A stretch of 64,000 bases of DNA from Nitrosomonas sp. PY1 (GCF_022836435.1 NZ_BQXC01000001.1:2554121-2618120), one strand, 5' to 3'; shown: positions 49,220-59,030, counted from the stretch's first letter. Notes: generated by a model not told the origin, from the letters alone. Translations and numbers: made by a program.

Positions 49220-50491
49220 TTAATTTACCCATACATCTTCTTTGACAACCGAGCACTCCATTCCATTTCGCGATAGGCTCTGGCAACCCGCACGAGCTTG
49301 ACTTTCTTGCAAACCAATTAGTCTAGCACGATACAGTTTTTGATTGCTAATCGCGATTTCAGAAATATCCACCGAACCTGATATCCATTTTTTAGCTACT
49401 TTTGCTTGCGCGCGCGCTTTTTTCTGTTGCGCAAAGGATCCAACTTGTACCCCCCACTGTCCATTTTTACGATTAGTTAACGATAATGCTTTGGTTTGAG
49501 TTGATTTCTGTTTAGTAATAGGCTTACTTGCACGAAATGGTCCAGTTTTTTTGTTGCTGTTAGACAAAGAAGCTGAAGACAATTTTTGATTACGCTTTCC
49601 TGCAACAGTGGCTGGACGCACCATTGAATCATTAATAGCAAATTGCACAGGTTTACCACCATTAAAGCCATATTCCAGCAACTGCGATACCTGTTGATCG
49701 CGCAATACAGCCGTTCTTCCCCCCATCACTACCACAATTATTCGACGATTATCACGCTTTGCCGAAGTTGCGATATTAAAGCCAGACGCGCGTATAAAGC
49801 CTGTTTTTAAGCCATCGACACCGTAAACATTCTTGACCATACGATTGTGACTAGTGTAAGTTACCCCCCTAAAGTTGAAAGATGGTGTAGAAAAGTAGTA
49901 ATAATACTGCGGAAAATCCTTCATTAAGCGCACTGATAAATTAGCCATGTCACGCGCTGTGGTTACTTGTTGATTATTAGGCAATCCCGAAGCGTTACGA
50001 AAAGTCGTTGAACGCAGGCCCATTCGGCGCGCTTTGTCTGTCATCATTTGACCAAAGCTGATTTCGTCCCCCGCTAGCGCTTCAGCGACTACTGTCGCAA
50101 CATTATTCGCAGAGCGAACGATCAATGCGATAATAGCCTCGCGGACACTGATTGAATCACCTGGGCGTAAGTTAATATTAGTAGGTGGCATTGAGGCTGC
50201 ATAATTTGATACATGCAGCGGCGTATCCAGGTTTAACTTACGCTGTTCAAGTGCTTCAAATAAAATATACAGCGTCATCATTTTAGTTAACGAAGCCGGA
50301 TAACGACTAGCGTCAGCATGTAATTCGTGCAGCACTTGATTGGTATCCGCGTCAATTACGATAGATGCATGAAGAGGGCTAGCTTGTAACGATTTCACTG
50401 ATATCATGAAAAACATCGTGAGCAAAAACATGCTGAGAAATGCTACATGATGCAAAATTTTTTGCATACCGGCTTGTACCAAATTGACCAT
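49220..50491 (-). CDS. D-alanyl-D-alanine carboxypeptidase (PBP5/6-like) with C-terminal SPOR domain
   Basis: A 423-residue periplasmic penicillin-binding protein of family S11. After an N-terminal hydrophobic signal segment, the active-site motifs are SLTK (S-x-x-K), SANN (S-x-N) and LKTGF (K-T-G). It trims the terminal D-Ala from peptidoglycan pentapeptides. The last 75 residues form a SPOR domain (WGVQVGSFAQQKKA) that binds denuded glycan at the division site, replacing the usual PBP5 C-terminal anchor. The ATG at 50491 is the likely start. A GTG two codons earlier and an ATG eight codons later are alternatives. Confidence 0.88.
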   Translation of the reverse strand: MVNLVQAGMQKILHHVAFLSMFLLTMFFMISVKSLQASPLHASIVIDADTNQVLHELHADASRYPASLTKMMTLYILFEALEQRKLNLDTPLHVSNYAASMPPTNINLRPGDSISVREAIIALIVRSANNVATVVAEALAGDEISFGQMMTDKARRMGLRSTTFRNASGLPNNQQVTTARDMANLSVRLMKDFPQYYYYFSTPSFNFRGVTYTSHNRMVKNVYGVDGLKTGFIRASGFNIATSAKRDNRRIIVVVMGGRTAVLRDQQVSQLLEYGFNGGKPVQFAINDSMVRPATVAGKRNQKLSSASLSNSNKKTGPFRASKPITKQKSTQTKALSLTNRKNGQWGVQVGSFAQQKKARAQAKVAKKWISGSVDISEIAISNQKLYRARLIGLQESQARAGCQSLSRNGMECSVVKEDVWVN

Positions 50492-50497
50492 AATCAC

Positions 50498-50920
50498 TAT
50501 TCTCTATTTTGGATGAATATTACCTTGCAAGCCATTCTCATACAAATGCATTTTTTCAAAATAAAAAGCAACCATGAGAAAACACTTCAAATCTTCAGTT
50601 TATTTTGCCCAAATTCTTCTGCAAGCCCTTTTAGAGATCTCTACATGACTGTATTCTTAGAGATTTTTATTGCCTATAAAATTAAATTTTTAAAAAATTA
50701 TCGTAGAAGCTCCCTAATCTGTGTGCGCTCAATCAATCGAGCCAACCAAATCATGAATCAACTCGTTACTAAATATGATACCCTTTTCCTGAAATAAAAA
50801 TTTCACGAAGTTATCTTCTGATCGTCAATTCTTCATATGTAGAACAATGATTATGATTTTCTTGCTCTCAATTAAAAGTAATAAAAGTAATTCTTAAGTC
50901 AATAATACTAATACGTTCCT
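50498..50920. other. AT-rich intergenic region
   Basis: About 420 bases. An open frame on the plus strand (50447-50797) has no ribosome-binding site, overlaps the carboxypeptidase start and looks unlike protein, so I do not call it. The carboxypeptidase promoter should lie here. I see no repeat or RNA gene. Confidence 0.4.
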
Positions 50921-52045
50921 TTATAAGAGCTCTTCATAAACCGCCATCGTTTTTTGGATAACTATTTTTTCATCAAATTCCAATAATGCCTTTGTTTTTG
51001 CAGCTCCTCCTAATTTCGCTGCCAAGTCTAGATCATCATCAATGCGGGCTATAGCTGTTGCTAAAGCGCTAGCATTCTTGATTGGTATCAACAAACCGTC
51101 AACTTCATGAGTTACAACTTCTCGACAACCAGGCGCATCAGTAGTAACCAAAACGAGACCACATGCAGCTGCTTCAATTAATGATTTAGGCACACCTTCT
51201 CGATAGGCGGACGGTAGAATAAATGCATGGATTGTTGCAAACAGTCCTGGCATGTCGTCAGTATGACCCAGCCATTCTATTAAGCCTTCATTTACCCAAG
51301 CTTGCACAGATGATTCGGAAACAGCATTAGGATTACCAGGATCAGGCGAACCTGCCAGTAAGAAATGAACACTGCGTCCTTGTTTTTTTAATATTCTAGC
51401 TGCTTCCACATACTCTCCGATACCCTTATCCCATAATAAGCGGGCGGCTAATAGAATGCGAAGCGGTTCATTCTGAATGCGTACAGCGCATTGCGAAAAT
51501 CTCGAGCAATCTACTCCCGAGCTTCGAATGAGTCGAATATACAAAGGATCAATCATTTTTGCCTGTTCAAACACAATCAGATCATCAATGTTTTGCAGAA
51601 TCAACCGCACATTCTTTCCACGCATGGCAAAACGGATGATATTTTGCACAATAGGTCGAAGCATTCGGGCACGTAAATCATGACCAATAAACACATACCC
51701 TAATCCGGTGACAGCGCTCACACAAGCGCGATTACCCGCAAATCTTGCCGCAATGGCACTATAAACCGCACATTTAATAGTAAACCCATGTATCAAATCA
51801 ACCTGCTCAACAACCAATAGATTTTGCAACCAACTAATAAACTTCAATTCACGCAGGGGATTAAGACTTCGACGCTCCATCGGAGCAGCGATCCAACGCA
51901 AACCCAAGGCTTCTAATTTTGCCGCGTAAGGACCAGGCGGAGAAAGCATGATCACTTCATGACCTGCATCACGAGCAGCCAGCGCAAGAGATCGGCGAAA
52001 ATTGTAAAGATACCATTCAGTGTTCGCAAAAAATACGATTCTCAA
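50921..52045 (-). CDS. Glycosyltransferase family 4 (GT-B fold) protein
   Basis: A 374-residue cytoplasmic glycosyltransferase. The N-terminal acceptor half begins RIVFFANTEWYLYNFRRSLA, and the donor half includes RILLAARLLWDKGIGEYVEAA and LPSAYREGVPKSLIEAAACG, the E-x7-E motif of retaining GT4 enzymes. It resembles enzymes that add sugars in exopolysaccharide or lipid-linked repeat units, such as PelF/EpsD types. The actual sugar is unknown. The start is TTG with GAGGAG at good spacing. No other polysaccharide genes are adjacent. Confidence 0.85.
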   Translation of the reverse strand: MRIVFFANTEWYLYNFRRSLALAARDAGHEVIMLSPPGPYAAKLEALGLRWIAAPMERRSLNPLRELKFISWLQNLLVVEQVDLIHGFTIKCAVYSAIAARFAGNRACVSAVTGLGYVFIGHDLRARMLRPIVQNIIRFAMRGKNVRLILQNIDDLIVFEQAKMIDPLYIRLIRSSGVDCSRFSQCAVRIQNEPLRILLAARLLWDKGIGEYVEAARILKKQGRSVHFLLAGSPDPGNPNAVSESSVQAWVNEGLIEWLGHTDDMPGLFATIHAFILPSAYREGVPKSLIEAAACGLVLVTTDAPGCREVVTHEVDGLLIPIKNASALATAIARIDDDLDLAAKLGGAAKTKALLEFDEKIVIQKTMAVYEELL

Positions 52046-52440
52046 AATTTCTCCTCATTAGAATAAAATCTTATCTATAATCATAGATGTTCACGTCGCT
52101 TAATAAAATTATTAAGAACGCATTATTTTCATTGTCAATTAAAATTCACAGAAATTTGGCATTTATAGAAAAAATGCTTTACTGAAGCCTAGTGTCAATT
52201 GATAACCTATACGATCAATGATCATGGCACATATAAATATTAAAGGTCGGTGAGCTTATTAGTTAATTACTTTGTTATCTGTCATCTTTCCTTTAATGAT
52301 TGGCGTTACTGCTCGGTAGCCTTATAAAATAAAAGCTACTGTTATAGAATTTGATTCTATTGTAGGCTACTCAAGTTTTTTCTGGTTAACAAGACTTTCT
52401 TGCCGACTAGAAAGATCATTTCATAAAAATGGGGAATTAT
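52046..52440. other. Intergenic region with nested hairpin before the lipoprotein gene
   Basis: About 395 bases, no gene. On the plus strand GTAGCC (52316-52321) pairs with GGCTAC (52365-52370) around an inner stem ATAGAAT/ATTCTAT (52344-52350/52354-52360), and a run of six T follows at 52376-52381. This could end an upstream small RNA or attenuate transcription of the lipoprotein gene. The ribosome-binding GGGGAA lies before 52441. Confidence 0.35.
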
Positions 52441-53058
52441 ATGACTCAAACGGTACTCAAGACACTCTTTTCTTGCATAGCGATTGCTACATTTCTTTCA
52501 GCTTGCTCGGTAACACAAAAAAACACACAATCAGTCAGAACAGCGACTGAACAGTTATTAATAACTGAGTCTGTATTACGCAGCTTACCAAAAGACCGGA
52601 ATATGCCTTTTCCAATACCCCGCGAATCAAAAGTCAAGTTGGACGTAACCGGTGTTAGTGCAGACAAAGATATTGTTAAAGGGATTGTGGCAGGTTGGCT
52701 AGGCATGCATGGCTATATTCCTACAGATGAAGGCGCAAGCCATCGTATTAATATTATAGTCAATTCTTTAGGAACCGAGTTTGCAACTACGTTCTTTGGG
52801 ATTCCCCCAATCTCAGCCTCCTTTATACCTATCTCATTACCTGAGTTGGCAATCTACAAATCAGACAGTCAATTAGGCTACTCCAAATTCTACTTTGATA
52901 TTTTTGAAACAGCCTCTGGAAAATTTTTGGCATCTTCTTCACCATTCATTGCCGAATCTTTTTCCAACAAATACACTTTCCTCTTTTTATTTACATATAA
53001 CAAAACAGACATAGTTTCGCCACCTTCGATTAAATCAGTTTCACGATTAGCACAGTAA
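52441..53058 (+). CDS. Lipoprotein of unknown function
   Basis: A 205-residue predicted lipoprotein. The lipobox LSAC follows a hydrophobic signal (about 6-20), giving cleavage before Cys22 or so. The mature domain (KLDVTGVSADKDIVKGIVAGWLGMHGYIPTDE and later FYFDIFETASGKFLASS) suggests a small mixed alpha/beta lipoprotein fold, but no family is recognised. The ATG at 52441 has GGGGAA upstream and opens the signal peptide, so it is preferred to a start four codons earlier. It is monocistronic and convergent with the SDR gene. Confidence 0.65.
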   Translation: MTQTVLKTLFSCIAIATFLSACSVTQKNTQSVRTATEQLLITESVLRSLPKDRNMPFPIPRESKVKLDVTGVSADKDIVKGIVAGWLGMHGYIPTDEGASHRINIIVNSLGTEFATTFFGIPPISASFIPISLPELAIYKSDSQLGYSKFYFDIFETASGKFLASSSPFIAESFSNKYTFLFLFTYNKTDIVSPPSIKSVSRLAQ

Positions 53059-53108
53059 ACTCTTTCATAGCACCTTCAGCAGTTATTGGCTTCATCGCAC
53101 AATAATAA

Positions 53109-53141
53109 ATTGCCATCACCAGATTAAATTGTGATGGCAAT
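53109..53141. terminator. Hairpin between convergent lipoprotein and SDR genes
   Basis: A perfect 11-base stem, ATTGCCATCAC (53109-53119) and GTGATGGCAAT (53131-53141), with an 11-base loop. T-runs on either side are weak, but the position between convergent stops fits a shared terminator. Confidence 0.6.
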
Positions 53142-53196
53142 GTAAATGCTTTCATCAAAATTACGTAAATATCCGTTCAATGAGGTCGATACAAAA

Positions 53197-53895
53197 TTAC
53201 CAAGGTACAATTTTCCCATCAAATCCATAAAACTTACCGGAATCCTGTAGCGTTAGATTACGAATAACATCACGCATGCCTGTAACACTTTGCTCAACAG
53301 AAATAAGTGCATTGGCTCCTCCCATATCGGTTTTTACCCAACCTGGATGCAATAAAACTGCTTTAATTTGCTGCACACCCAAATCAATGGATAAGCTTTT
53401 CATGACAACATTGACAGCAGCCTTGCTAGCACGATAGATATAGCTGCCGCCTCCGCGATTATCAGCAATACTTCCCATCTTGCTGGTAATAGTGACAATT
53501 GTCTTGAGCTCACTGCGCGCAATTTGCTGAATGAAAGCTTCCGCCATTTTAAGAGGAGCCATGCTGTTGACTTGAAAGACATACTGCCAAGCCGCATAAT
53601 CCGTTGCACCAAATGCATCACCGTGTTCCGACGAGTAAACACCAGCATTATTAATCAGCAAATCAATGGCTTCGGTTGATAAAGTCTCTGATAATTGCTC
53701 AATTTGCGCAAGATCGATCATATTGAGTGCATATACCTTCAAGTACTGCGGAAACTGACCATTCAAGTAGTGCAGTTTTGTTGCAGTAGTTGGATTGCGA
53801 CAACACGCGATAACGTGCCAGCCATCTTGAGCATATTGTCGAACAAACTCCAATCCAATTCCACGATTAGCTCCGGTTACTAAAACTGTCGGCAT
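53197..53895 (-). CDS. Short-chain dehydrogenase/reductase
   Basis: A 232-residue classical SDR oxidoreductase. The cofactor motif TGANRGIGLEF is at the N-terminus, NNAG follows near residue 85, and the active-site Y-x3-K occurs in YRASKAAVN with an upstream Ser in ITSKMGS. The form matches the CsgA/sniffer-like group of carbonyl reductases. The substrate is unknown. It stands alone, divergent from the CopD fusion gene across 240 bases. Confidence 0.87.
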   Translation of the reverse strand: MPTVLVTGANRGIGLEFVRQYAQDGWHVIACCRNPTTATKLHYLNGQFPQYLKVYALNMIDLAQIEQLSETLSTEAIDLLINNAGVYSSEHGDAFGATDYAAWQYVFQVNSMAPLKMAEAFIQQIARSELKTIVTITSKMGSIADNRGGGSYIYRASKAAVNVVMKSLSIDLGVQQIKAVLLHPGWVKTDMGGANALISVEQSVTGMRDVIRNLTLQDSGKFYGFDGKIVPW

Positions 53896-54135
53896 ATTAC
53901 CTTCCCCTCAGAAATATTTTTATAACGGTCAAATTGCTGATAGAAATTCACTTAAGGGCTTCCATAATTGAATTAAGAAAACACCTTTGTCTTGAAGCAT
54001 CCTACTACATCAGTAGAATGCTTTGCTTATGTTGTGTTAATCTAAAAAATTAGTTTATTCACGTCTAATGTTACTTGTTGACTAATTAATTTTCCTATAC
54101 ACAAAGCGTACCATACCCACTAGCATTCCCAAATC

Positions 54136-56157
54136 ATGATTGAAATCATTGCTGCTTTATCTCGTTGGTCACAACTAACAGCCAATCTCATTATATTCGG
54201 CTGCTCTGTGTTTTTTGCCATCACCATGCAACACAGATCACTGTCTTACACTAGCTGGACTGTTCGTATCGAAAGAAAGTTTCCTTGGATGGCCGGGATT
54301 ATATTATTAGGATTAATCGGAATCTTGGCCGCCACAACCAGCGAAGCAACCGGGGTGGCCAAAAATCTCTGGAATCCATATATGTGGTTTGACATTGTGC
54401 AACAAACTCAGATCGGACATATCTGGATAATCCGCATGCTATCAGCAGTTTTTCTTCTTGCCATTACACTTTATTTCGTTCGCCTAGAACGTGAACGCTG
54501 GCATTATGTTTTGATTGCAGCCGCGGCTTCTCTTCCGATTATTGCCGGAACATTCATGAGTCACTCGAGTGCCGATGAAATGTCATTTGCATCCATTGCA
54601 CCCTATGCATTGCACATTTTATTAGCAGGTGTTTGGTTTGGCGCATTACCCGCAATTTTGTTGCTACTTCTCAGCGATAACGTGCAGTCCGATGCAATTA
54701 CAACCACAGACAGATCAGTCTATTTGCGTAAATTTTCCCAACTAGCTATGCCCGTGATGCTGTTATTGCTAATTACTGGAGTAATCGTGACGGACCGACT
54801 GATTGATGGCTTATATCACACATTGGTGGCCAGCAATTACGGTTGGTTGCTTAATTTAAAATTAAGTGTTTTGGCGATTATTTTATTGATTGCTTATCAA
54901 ATTCGAAATACATGGTTACCTATCGTGACGAAGACTGGAAGGGATGCGGATAGGCAACATGGTTTCCTTGCATTAAAAAAATGGGTTCGCGTCGAATTTA
55001 TTCTAGCCTTATTTTTGATACTAATTGCCATTATTTTAGCAAATACCCTTCCCGCAAAACATAGCTTGGTGCAAAACTGGCCTTATCCATTCCGACTTTC
55101 ATTTAATGCGACAGACGATCCTATTGCGCAAGAAGTTATTCGACTCGGTATAGCATTGTTTCTAGTTGCAATAAGTACAATCTGGTTGGGTGTCAGAAGC
55201 GGCTGGAGCAAGCTGAAGCTCGTCTTAATCCCTGGTATACTCGCTCTCAGCGCTTCAGCGATTGCACTGCCGCTCATGACACTTAAGTCTTATCCAGAAA
55301 CCTATCTGAAACCTTCAGTACCGTTTGATACTGTTTCAATATCAAATGGCATGAAATTGTTTGCAAAAAATTGCGTAAACTGTCATGGTCCTCAAGGTAA
55401 GGGAACCGGCAACATTATCGACCCAGAAATCAAAGATCCCACCGATTTACTGACTGAACCGCATACTGCAAGTTATACCGTTGGCAATACGTATCACTAT
55501 TTAACACATGGCATTTCCGGAACGGCAATGCCTGGTTTTGATGCAACTCTATCGGAAGAGGATCGATGGGATTTGATCAATTTCCTTCATGCCCTATCAC
55601 GAGGCTTCGATGCGCGATTGTTGGGTAGCATGATTATTCCGGAAACGCCCACCATTGGATCACCGATATTTAATTATGCAGCCAGCAACGGTTCTAGCGG
55701 TAATTTGAAAGATTTTCGGTTGCAAAAAAACGTGTTGCTCGTATTGTTCTCCTGGCCACAATCGAAGCAGCGCATGTATCAGCTTGCTACGGCTTACGAT
55801 GAAATACGCAACCTAGATACCGAAATTCTGGCTGTCCCGAATCGGGCATTATCAGAAGAAGAATTACAACAAATTCTAACCATTGCACCTTTCCCGATAG
55901 TGACGGAAGGTTGGTCTGAAATCAAAGATAGCTATTGGCTATATCGCCGCGTCAGAACCGTACCTGATTTATCGGGAAAAGGTATGTTTCCTGGACATAT
56001 AGAATATATGACAGATCGCTTTGGTTACTTGCGCGCACGTTGGGTTGCTCAGTTTGAAGGCTTTGGTTGGCAAAGCATCGATGCGTTGACATTACAACTC
56101 ACTCAACTCAACAAAGAGGGAGAAATCATGCCGCCACCGGGTGAGCATGCGCATTGA
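54136..56157 (+). CDS. CopD-cytochrome c-thioredoxin-fold fusion membrane protein
   Basis: A 673-residue protein with three parts. Residues about 1-390 form a CopD-like copper-resistance membrane domain of about nine to ten helices, including LHILLAGVWFGALPAILLLL. A periplasmic monohaem cytochrome c domain follows, with CVNCH at about 413-417 and TAMPGF as the likely axial Met. The last 170 residues look like a SCO/AhpC-type thioredoxin fold, but the CxxC position reads SWPQSKQ, so it lacks redox cysteines. CopD is linked to copper uptake to the periplasm. A role in copper delivery or redox is inferred. In N. europaea copCD follows the amo genes. Here this gene lies about 6 kb beyond the amoC promoter on the other strand. 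Confidence 0.8.
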   Translation: MIEIIAALSRWSQLTANLIIFGCSVFFAITMQHRSLSYTSWTVRIERKFPWMAGIILLGLIGILAATTSEATGVAKNLWNPYMWFDIVQQTQIGHIWIIRMLSAVFLLAITLYFVRLERERWHYVLIAAAASLPIIAGTFMSHSSADEMSFASIAPYALHILLAGVWFGALPAILLLLLSDNVQSDAITTTDRSVYLRKFSQLAMPVMLLLLITGVIVTDRLIDGLYHTLVASNYGWLLNLKLSVLAIILLIAYQIRNTWLPIVTKTGRDADRQHGFLALKKWVRVEFILALFLILIAIILANTLPAKHSLVQNWPYPFRLSFNATDDPIAQEVIRLGIALFLVAISTIWLGVRSGWSKLKLVLIPGILALSASAIALPLMTLKSYPETYLKPSVPFDTVSISNGMKLFAKNCVNCHGPQGKGTGNIIDPEIKDPTDLLTEPHTASYTVGNTYHYLTHGISGTAMPGFDATLSEEDRWDLINFLHALSRGFDARLLGSMIIPETPTIGSPIFNYAASNGSSGNLKDFRLQKNVLLVLFSWPQSKQRMYQLATAYDEIRNLDTEILAVPNRALSEEELQQILTIAPFPIVTEGWSEIKDSYWLYRRVRTVPDLSGKGMFPGHIEYMTDRFGYLRARWVAQFEGFGWQSIDALTLQLTQLNKEGEIMPPPGEHAH

Positions 56158-56208
56158 TATGTATATCAATCAAAGAATTACAAACCAAAATATACTCTTA
56201 AATAGAAT

Positions 56209-56235
56209 CTTGACCCACCTATTGGGTGGATCAAG
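56209..56235 (-). terminator. Terminator after the OmpA-family lipoprotein gene
   Basis: Eleven-base arms (56209-56219 and 56225-56235) pair. The single mismatch on the plus strand becomes a G-U pair in the minus-strand RNA, supporting action on the OmpA-family transcript, whose stop is six bases away. A T-rich stretch follows. Confidence 0.6.
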
Positions 56236-56240
56236 TTCCC

Positions 56241-56939
56241 TTATTTTAACGTTAGCGTAGGACAATCAAAATAATCAGGATGTGAAGTAATAATAGTTGC
56301 CACTCGATTTTCCTGATTTGCTGTGTTCTCAGTGCCTGTGACCTCACCAATTGCTTTAATCGTTAACTGATTCGGTCTCGCACCATTTGCAATCAAGTGC
56401 TTTATGACTGCATCAGCTCTTCTTTCAGATAATTCTTGATTATAAGTCGAATTACCAACAGTATCTGTCGATGCAGTTACTGTTGCACTCACATCAGGAT
56501 GTGCTTGTAGCCATCGCCCTACTCTTCGAATAGATTCATCCTTGGCCTCAAAAGGAATAGCACTGCCCGTTTTAAAAAATACCGCGGTACCATGCATTGC
56601 TTCCTTTTTATGGTGATTTTGGCCATGAACTGATGTTAACCAACGACACATCTCTTTCTCGGATTCCAGACGATGCTGTGCAGCCGACTTAGCAGCATCT
56701 AGCGCTATTTGTTTCTCATCAATATTCCAGTAATGACCTTTTTCAAGATGAGAAAGAATCCTGTTAGCGGTTCCTAAGTCTTTCTCAGACAGTTCTTGAT
56801 GCAACATAGCCTGACCATAGTGACCCGATCTAGCTGCATCAATTCCAGTTTTTAAGTCTTCTGTATTTATTTTAGGTGTAGCACAAGCTATCAGAAAAAA
56901 AGCTATCACTACGAGCAGAAAAATATTTTGTTTTCTCAT
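56241..56939 (-). CDS. OmpA-family peptidoglycan-associated lipoprotein
   Basis: A 232-residue lipoprotein with lipobox LIAC near residue 16-19. A helical or coiled middle region (about 25-110) precedes a C-terminal OmpA/MotB domain (about 115-225), recognised by FFKTGSAIPFEA, the glycine/Asn strand and NQELSERRADAVIKHL followed by NQENR. It should tether the outer membrane to peptidoglycan. It follows the TIGR04073-type gene by 36 bases, so the two are likely one operon. Confidence 0.85.
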   Translation of the reverse strand: MRKQNIFLLVVIAFFLIACATPKINTEDLKTGIDAARSGHYGQAMLHQELSEKDLGTANRILSHLEKGHYWNIDEKQIALDAAKSAAQHRLESEKEMCRWLTSVHGQNHHKKEAMHGTAVFFKTGSAIPFEAKDESIRRVGRWLQAHPDVSATVTASTDTVGNSTYNQELSERRADAVIKHLIANGARPNQLTIKAIGEVTGTENTANQENRVATIITSHPDYFDCPTLTLK

Positions 56940-56975
56940 AATGTTTCCTAATGATTGGGGTTAGTTACAATTGGT

Positions 56976-57377
56976 TTACTTACCATCATCCAATGGACCA
57001 TAAACTGTCCAATAAGCCGGATAATGTAATCCAAAATAGCGACTATCCTCGCTAAAACGCTCCCATACATAAGCAGGCGCAATAAATTCACTTGTTGGAA
57101 TAGGCGAAGTCAACAATTGAATACTGCCAACCACCATCCGGCTCACCCCGTGCACCATGCCACGAACGGTACCAACAGTGATACCCACAAAAATATTTTG
57201 ATGATTCGTAATATTAATTACATTCTTCGGAATCTCGATAATGCCAAAAGCAATATTAGCCAAACCTTGATTTAGCTTATCAGGAAAATCTGACTGACCA
57301 CTATTCGCTTGCGCTGCTGATGCCATCATCAGTGTGCCAATTAGCACACAGGTGATCAGAATTTTATTTCTATCCAT
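56976..57377 (-). CDS. Exosortase system-associated protein (TIGR04073-like)
   Basis: A 133-residue exported protein with a signal peptide ending near AQA. The mature part has the family pattern KLNQGLANIAFGIIEIPKN followed by a second glycine-rich segment, GITVGTVRGMVHG. TIGR04073 proteins occur in genomes with exosortase/PEP-CTERM polysaccharide systems, but no exosortase is in the window and the function is not known. It precedes the OmpA-type lipoprotein on the same strand, suggesting an envelope role. Confidence 0.75.
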   Translation of the reverse strand: MDRNKILITCVLIGTLMMASAAQANSGQSDFPDKLNQGLANIAFGIIEIPKNVINITNHQNIFVGITVGTVRGMVHGVSRMVVGSIQLLTSPIPTSEFIAPAYVWERFSEDSRYFGLHYPAYWTVYGPLDDGK

Positions 57378-57965
57378 GAAAACTCCTCGTTAATGAAAGC
57401 ATATTTAGAACATTACACACAGAGTATAGATGTATAACTTCACTTCAATTTTTAATGAATACTAAAAAAATAGCACTTCAAATTAGAGACCTCGCATTAC
57501 TAGTGGATAGTTTAGTATTTGATTTTAGGTAGCACACACGCAGAAAAGCCCTAAAAACATAGCGATGCAGCGATCTCAATTACATGTTGAACTCAACACG
57601 GCTATAACAATGCACTGCAAAAGGATATATGTCAATTCATGATTGAAAGCCTTTGCTTGGTAAAGGATTTTTACAGATTTCGCCACATAACCCGAAGGAA
57701 TCGGTACACAAGAAACTTGAAGAAATGCCAAATAATCCGGCAAGCGAGATAGTATGAAAACCGGATGAAGTGCGAGGAAAGAAACTATCCTATCGATCGG
57801 CGAATTTTCATACACTCTTAATGTAGCAGATGATCACTTGAAAAATTATTCAGTGACCCTCAACACCGTGCTGTGAGAATATTTGTTCTATCGTTATAGA
57901 CAAAAACTCACACCGCAATTTTGCACTGTGAGTTTTTGTTATAGATATTGATATACGAAAAAGAA
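57378..57965. other. Intergenic region of 588 bases upstream of the TIGR04073-type gene
   Basis: No gene is supported. A 79-codon GTG-initiated frame on the minus strand (57576-57815) has no ribosome-binding site and no recognised family. On the plus strand 57630-57800 reads partly like protein but is interrupted by stops. The fba terminator occupies 57900-57939. Confidence 0.4.
57900..57939 (-). terminator. Terminator after fba
   Basis: A perfect 13-base stem, ACAAAAACTCACA (57900-57912) with TGTGAGTTTTTGT (57927-57939), has a built-in T-run in the descending arm on either strand. It lies 26 bases after the fba stop codon. Confidence 0.85.
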
Positions 57966-59030
57966 TTACTTGATAATCGGATTTAATTCACCTTTAGCAT
58001 AGCGGTTAGCCATACTTTCCAGTGAAATAGGTTTGATTTTTCCAGCTTGACCAGCACATCCGAATGCTTCAAAGCGCGCTTTACAAATATCTTTAGCTGC
58101 GGCTGTTGCCTCTTTTAGGAACTTACGCGGATCGAAATTGCTTTTATCTTTTTCCAAACTGCGACGAATCGAACCTGTCATGGCTAAACGAATGTCGGTA
58201 TCAATATTCACTTTACGCACACCATATTTAATACCCTCTTGAATTTCCTCAACCGGTACGCCATAGGTTTCTTTCATATCTCCACCAAATTGTCGAATAA
58301 TTTCCAGCCATTCTTGCGGCACCGAACTTGAACCATGCATAACTAGGTGTGTGTTAGGGATACGTTGATGAATTTCTTTAATACGTTTGATAGCTAATAT
58401 ATCTCCTGTAGGTTTACGGGTAAATTTATAAGCACCATGTGAAGTACCAATTGCAATCGCCAGAGCATCAACACCCGTTTTTCTAACAAAGTCTGCGGCT
58501 TCTTCAGGATCGGTCAATAATTGATCGTGTGATAATACGCCTTCTGCACCATGTCCGTCTTCAGCTTCGCCCATACCGGATTCCAAAGAACCTAAACAAC
58601 CCAGTTCTCCTTCTACGGAAACCCCCACTGAATGGGCGATATTAACTACATCAGCAGTTACTTTAACGTTGTAATCATAGCTTGAAGGTGTTTTGGCATC
58701 CTCTTTCAGCGAACCATCCATCATCACACTGGAAAATCCGCTACGAATCGCATTGACACATACTGAAGGAGAAGCACCGTGATCCTGATGCATTACAATC
58801 GGAATATGTGGATAAGCCTCAACAGCAGCTGCGATCAAATGACGCAAAAATGCCTCACCCGCGTATTTTCTGGCTCCTGCAGAGCCTTGCATAATCACAG
58901 GGCTATTACATTCATCTGCAGCTTGCATAATCGCTTGAATTTGCTCTAAATTATTCACATTAAAAGCAGGCAAGCCATAATTATTTTCCGCCGCATGATC
59001 CAGTAATTGTCTTAATGATACGAGTGCCAT
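57966..59030 (-). CDS. fba: Fructose-bisphosphate aldolase, class II
   Basis: A 354-residue zinc aldolase joining dihydroxyacetone phosphate and glyceraldehyde 3-phosphate (and, in the Calvin cycle, erythrose 4-phosphate). Metal and active-site motifs: [32 protein letters not shown] and [10 protein letters not shown]. Length and motifs match the autotroph CbbA/Fba form that closes tkt-gap-pgk-pyk-fba clusters. It lies 217 bases downstream of pyk on the same strand and may have its own promoter there. Confidence 0.95.
   Translation of the reverse strand: MALVSLRQLLDHAAENNYGLPAFNVNNLEQIQAIMQAADECNSPVIMQGSAGARKYAGEAFLRHLIAAAVEAYPHIPIVMHQDHGASPSVCVNAIRSGFSSVMMDGSLKEDAKTPSSYDYNVKVTADVVNIAHSVGVSVEGELGCLGSLESGMGEAEDGHGAEGVLSHDQLLTDPEEAADFVRKTGVDALAIAIGTSHGAYKFTRKPTGDILAIKRIKEIHQRIPNTHLVMHGSSSVPQEWLEIIRQFGGDMKETYGVPVEEIQEGIKYGVRKVNIDTDIRLAMTGSIRRSLEKDKSNFDPRKFLKEATAAAKDICKARFEAFGCAGQAGKIKPISLESMANRYAKGELNPIIK

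Noticed and set aside
50447..50797. 116-codon open frame on the plus strand beside the carboxypeptidase gene
   Set aside because: It overlaps the start of the carboxypeptidase gene, has no ribosome-binding site, and its composition (many Phe, Ile, Lys, Asn) is what AT-rich non-coding DNA gives.
57576..57815. 79-codon open frame on the minus strand before the TIGR04073-type gene
   Set aside because: GTG start without ribosome-binding site, no recognised family, and isolated in a non-coding stretch.
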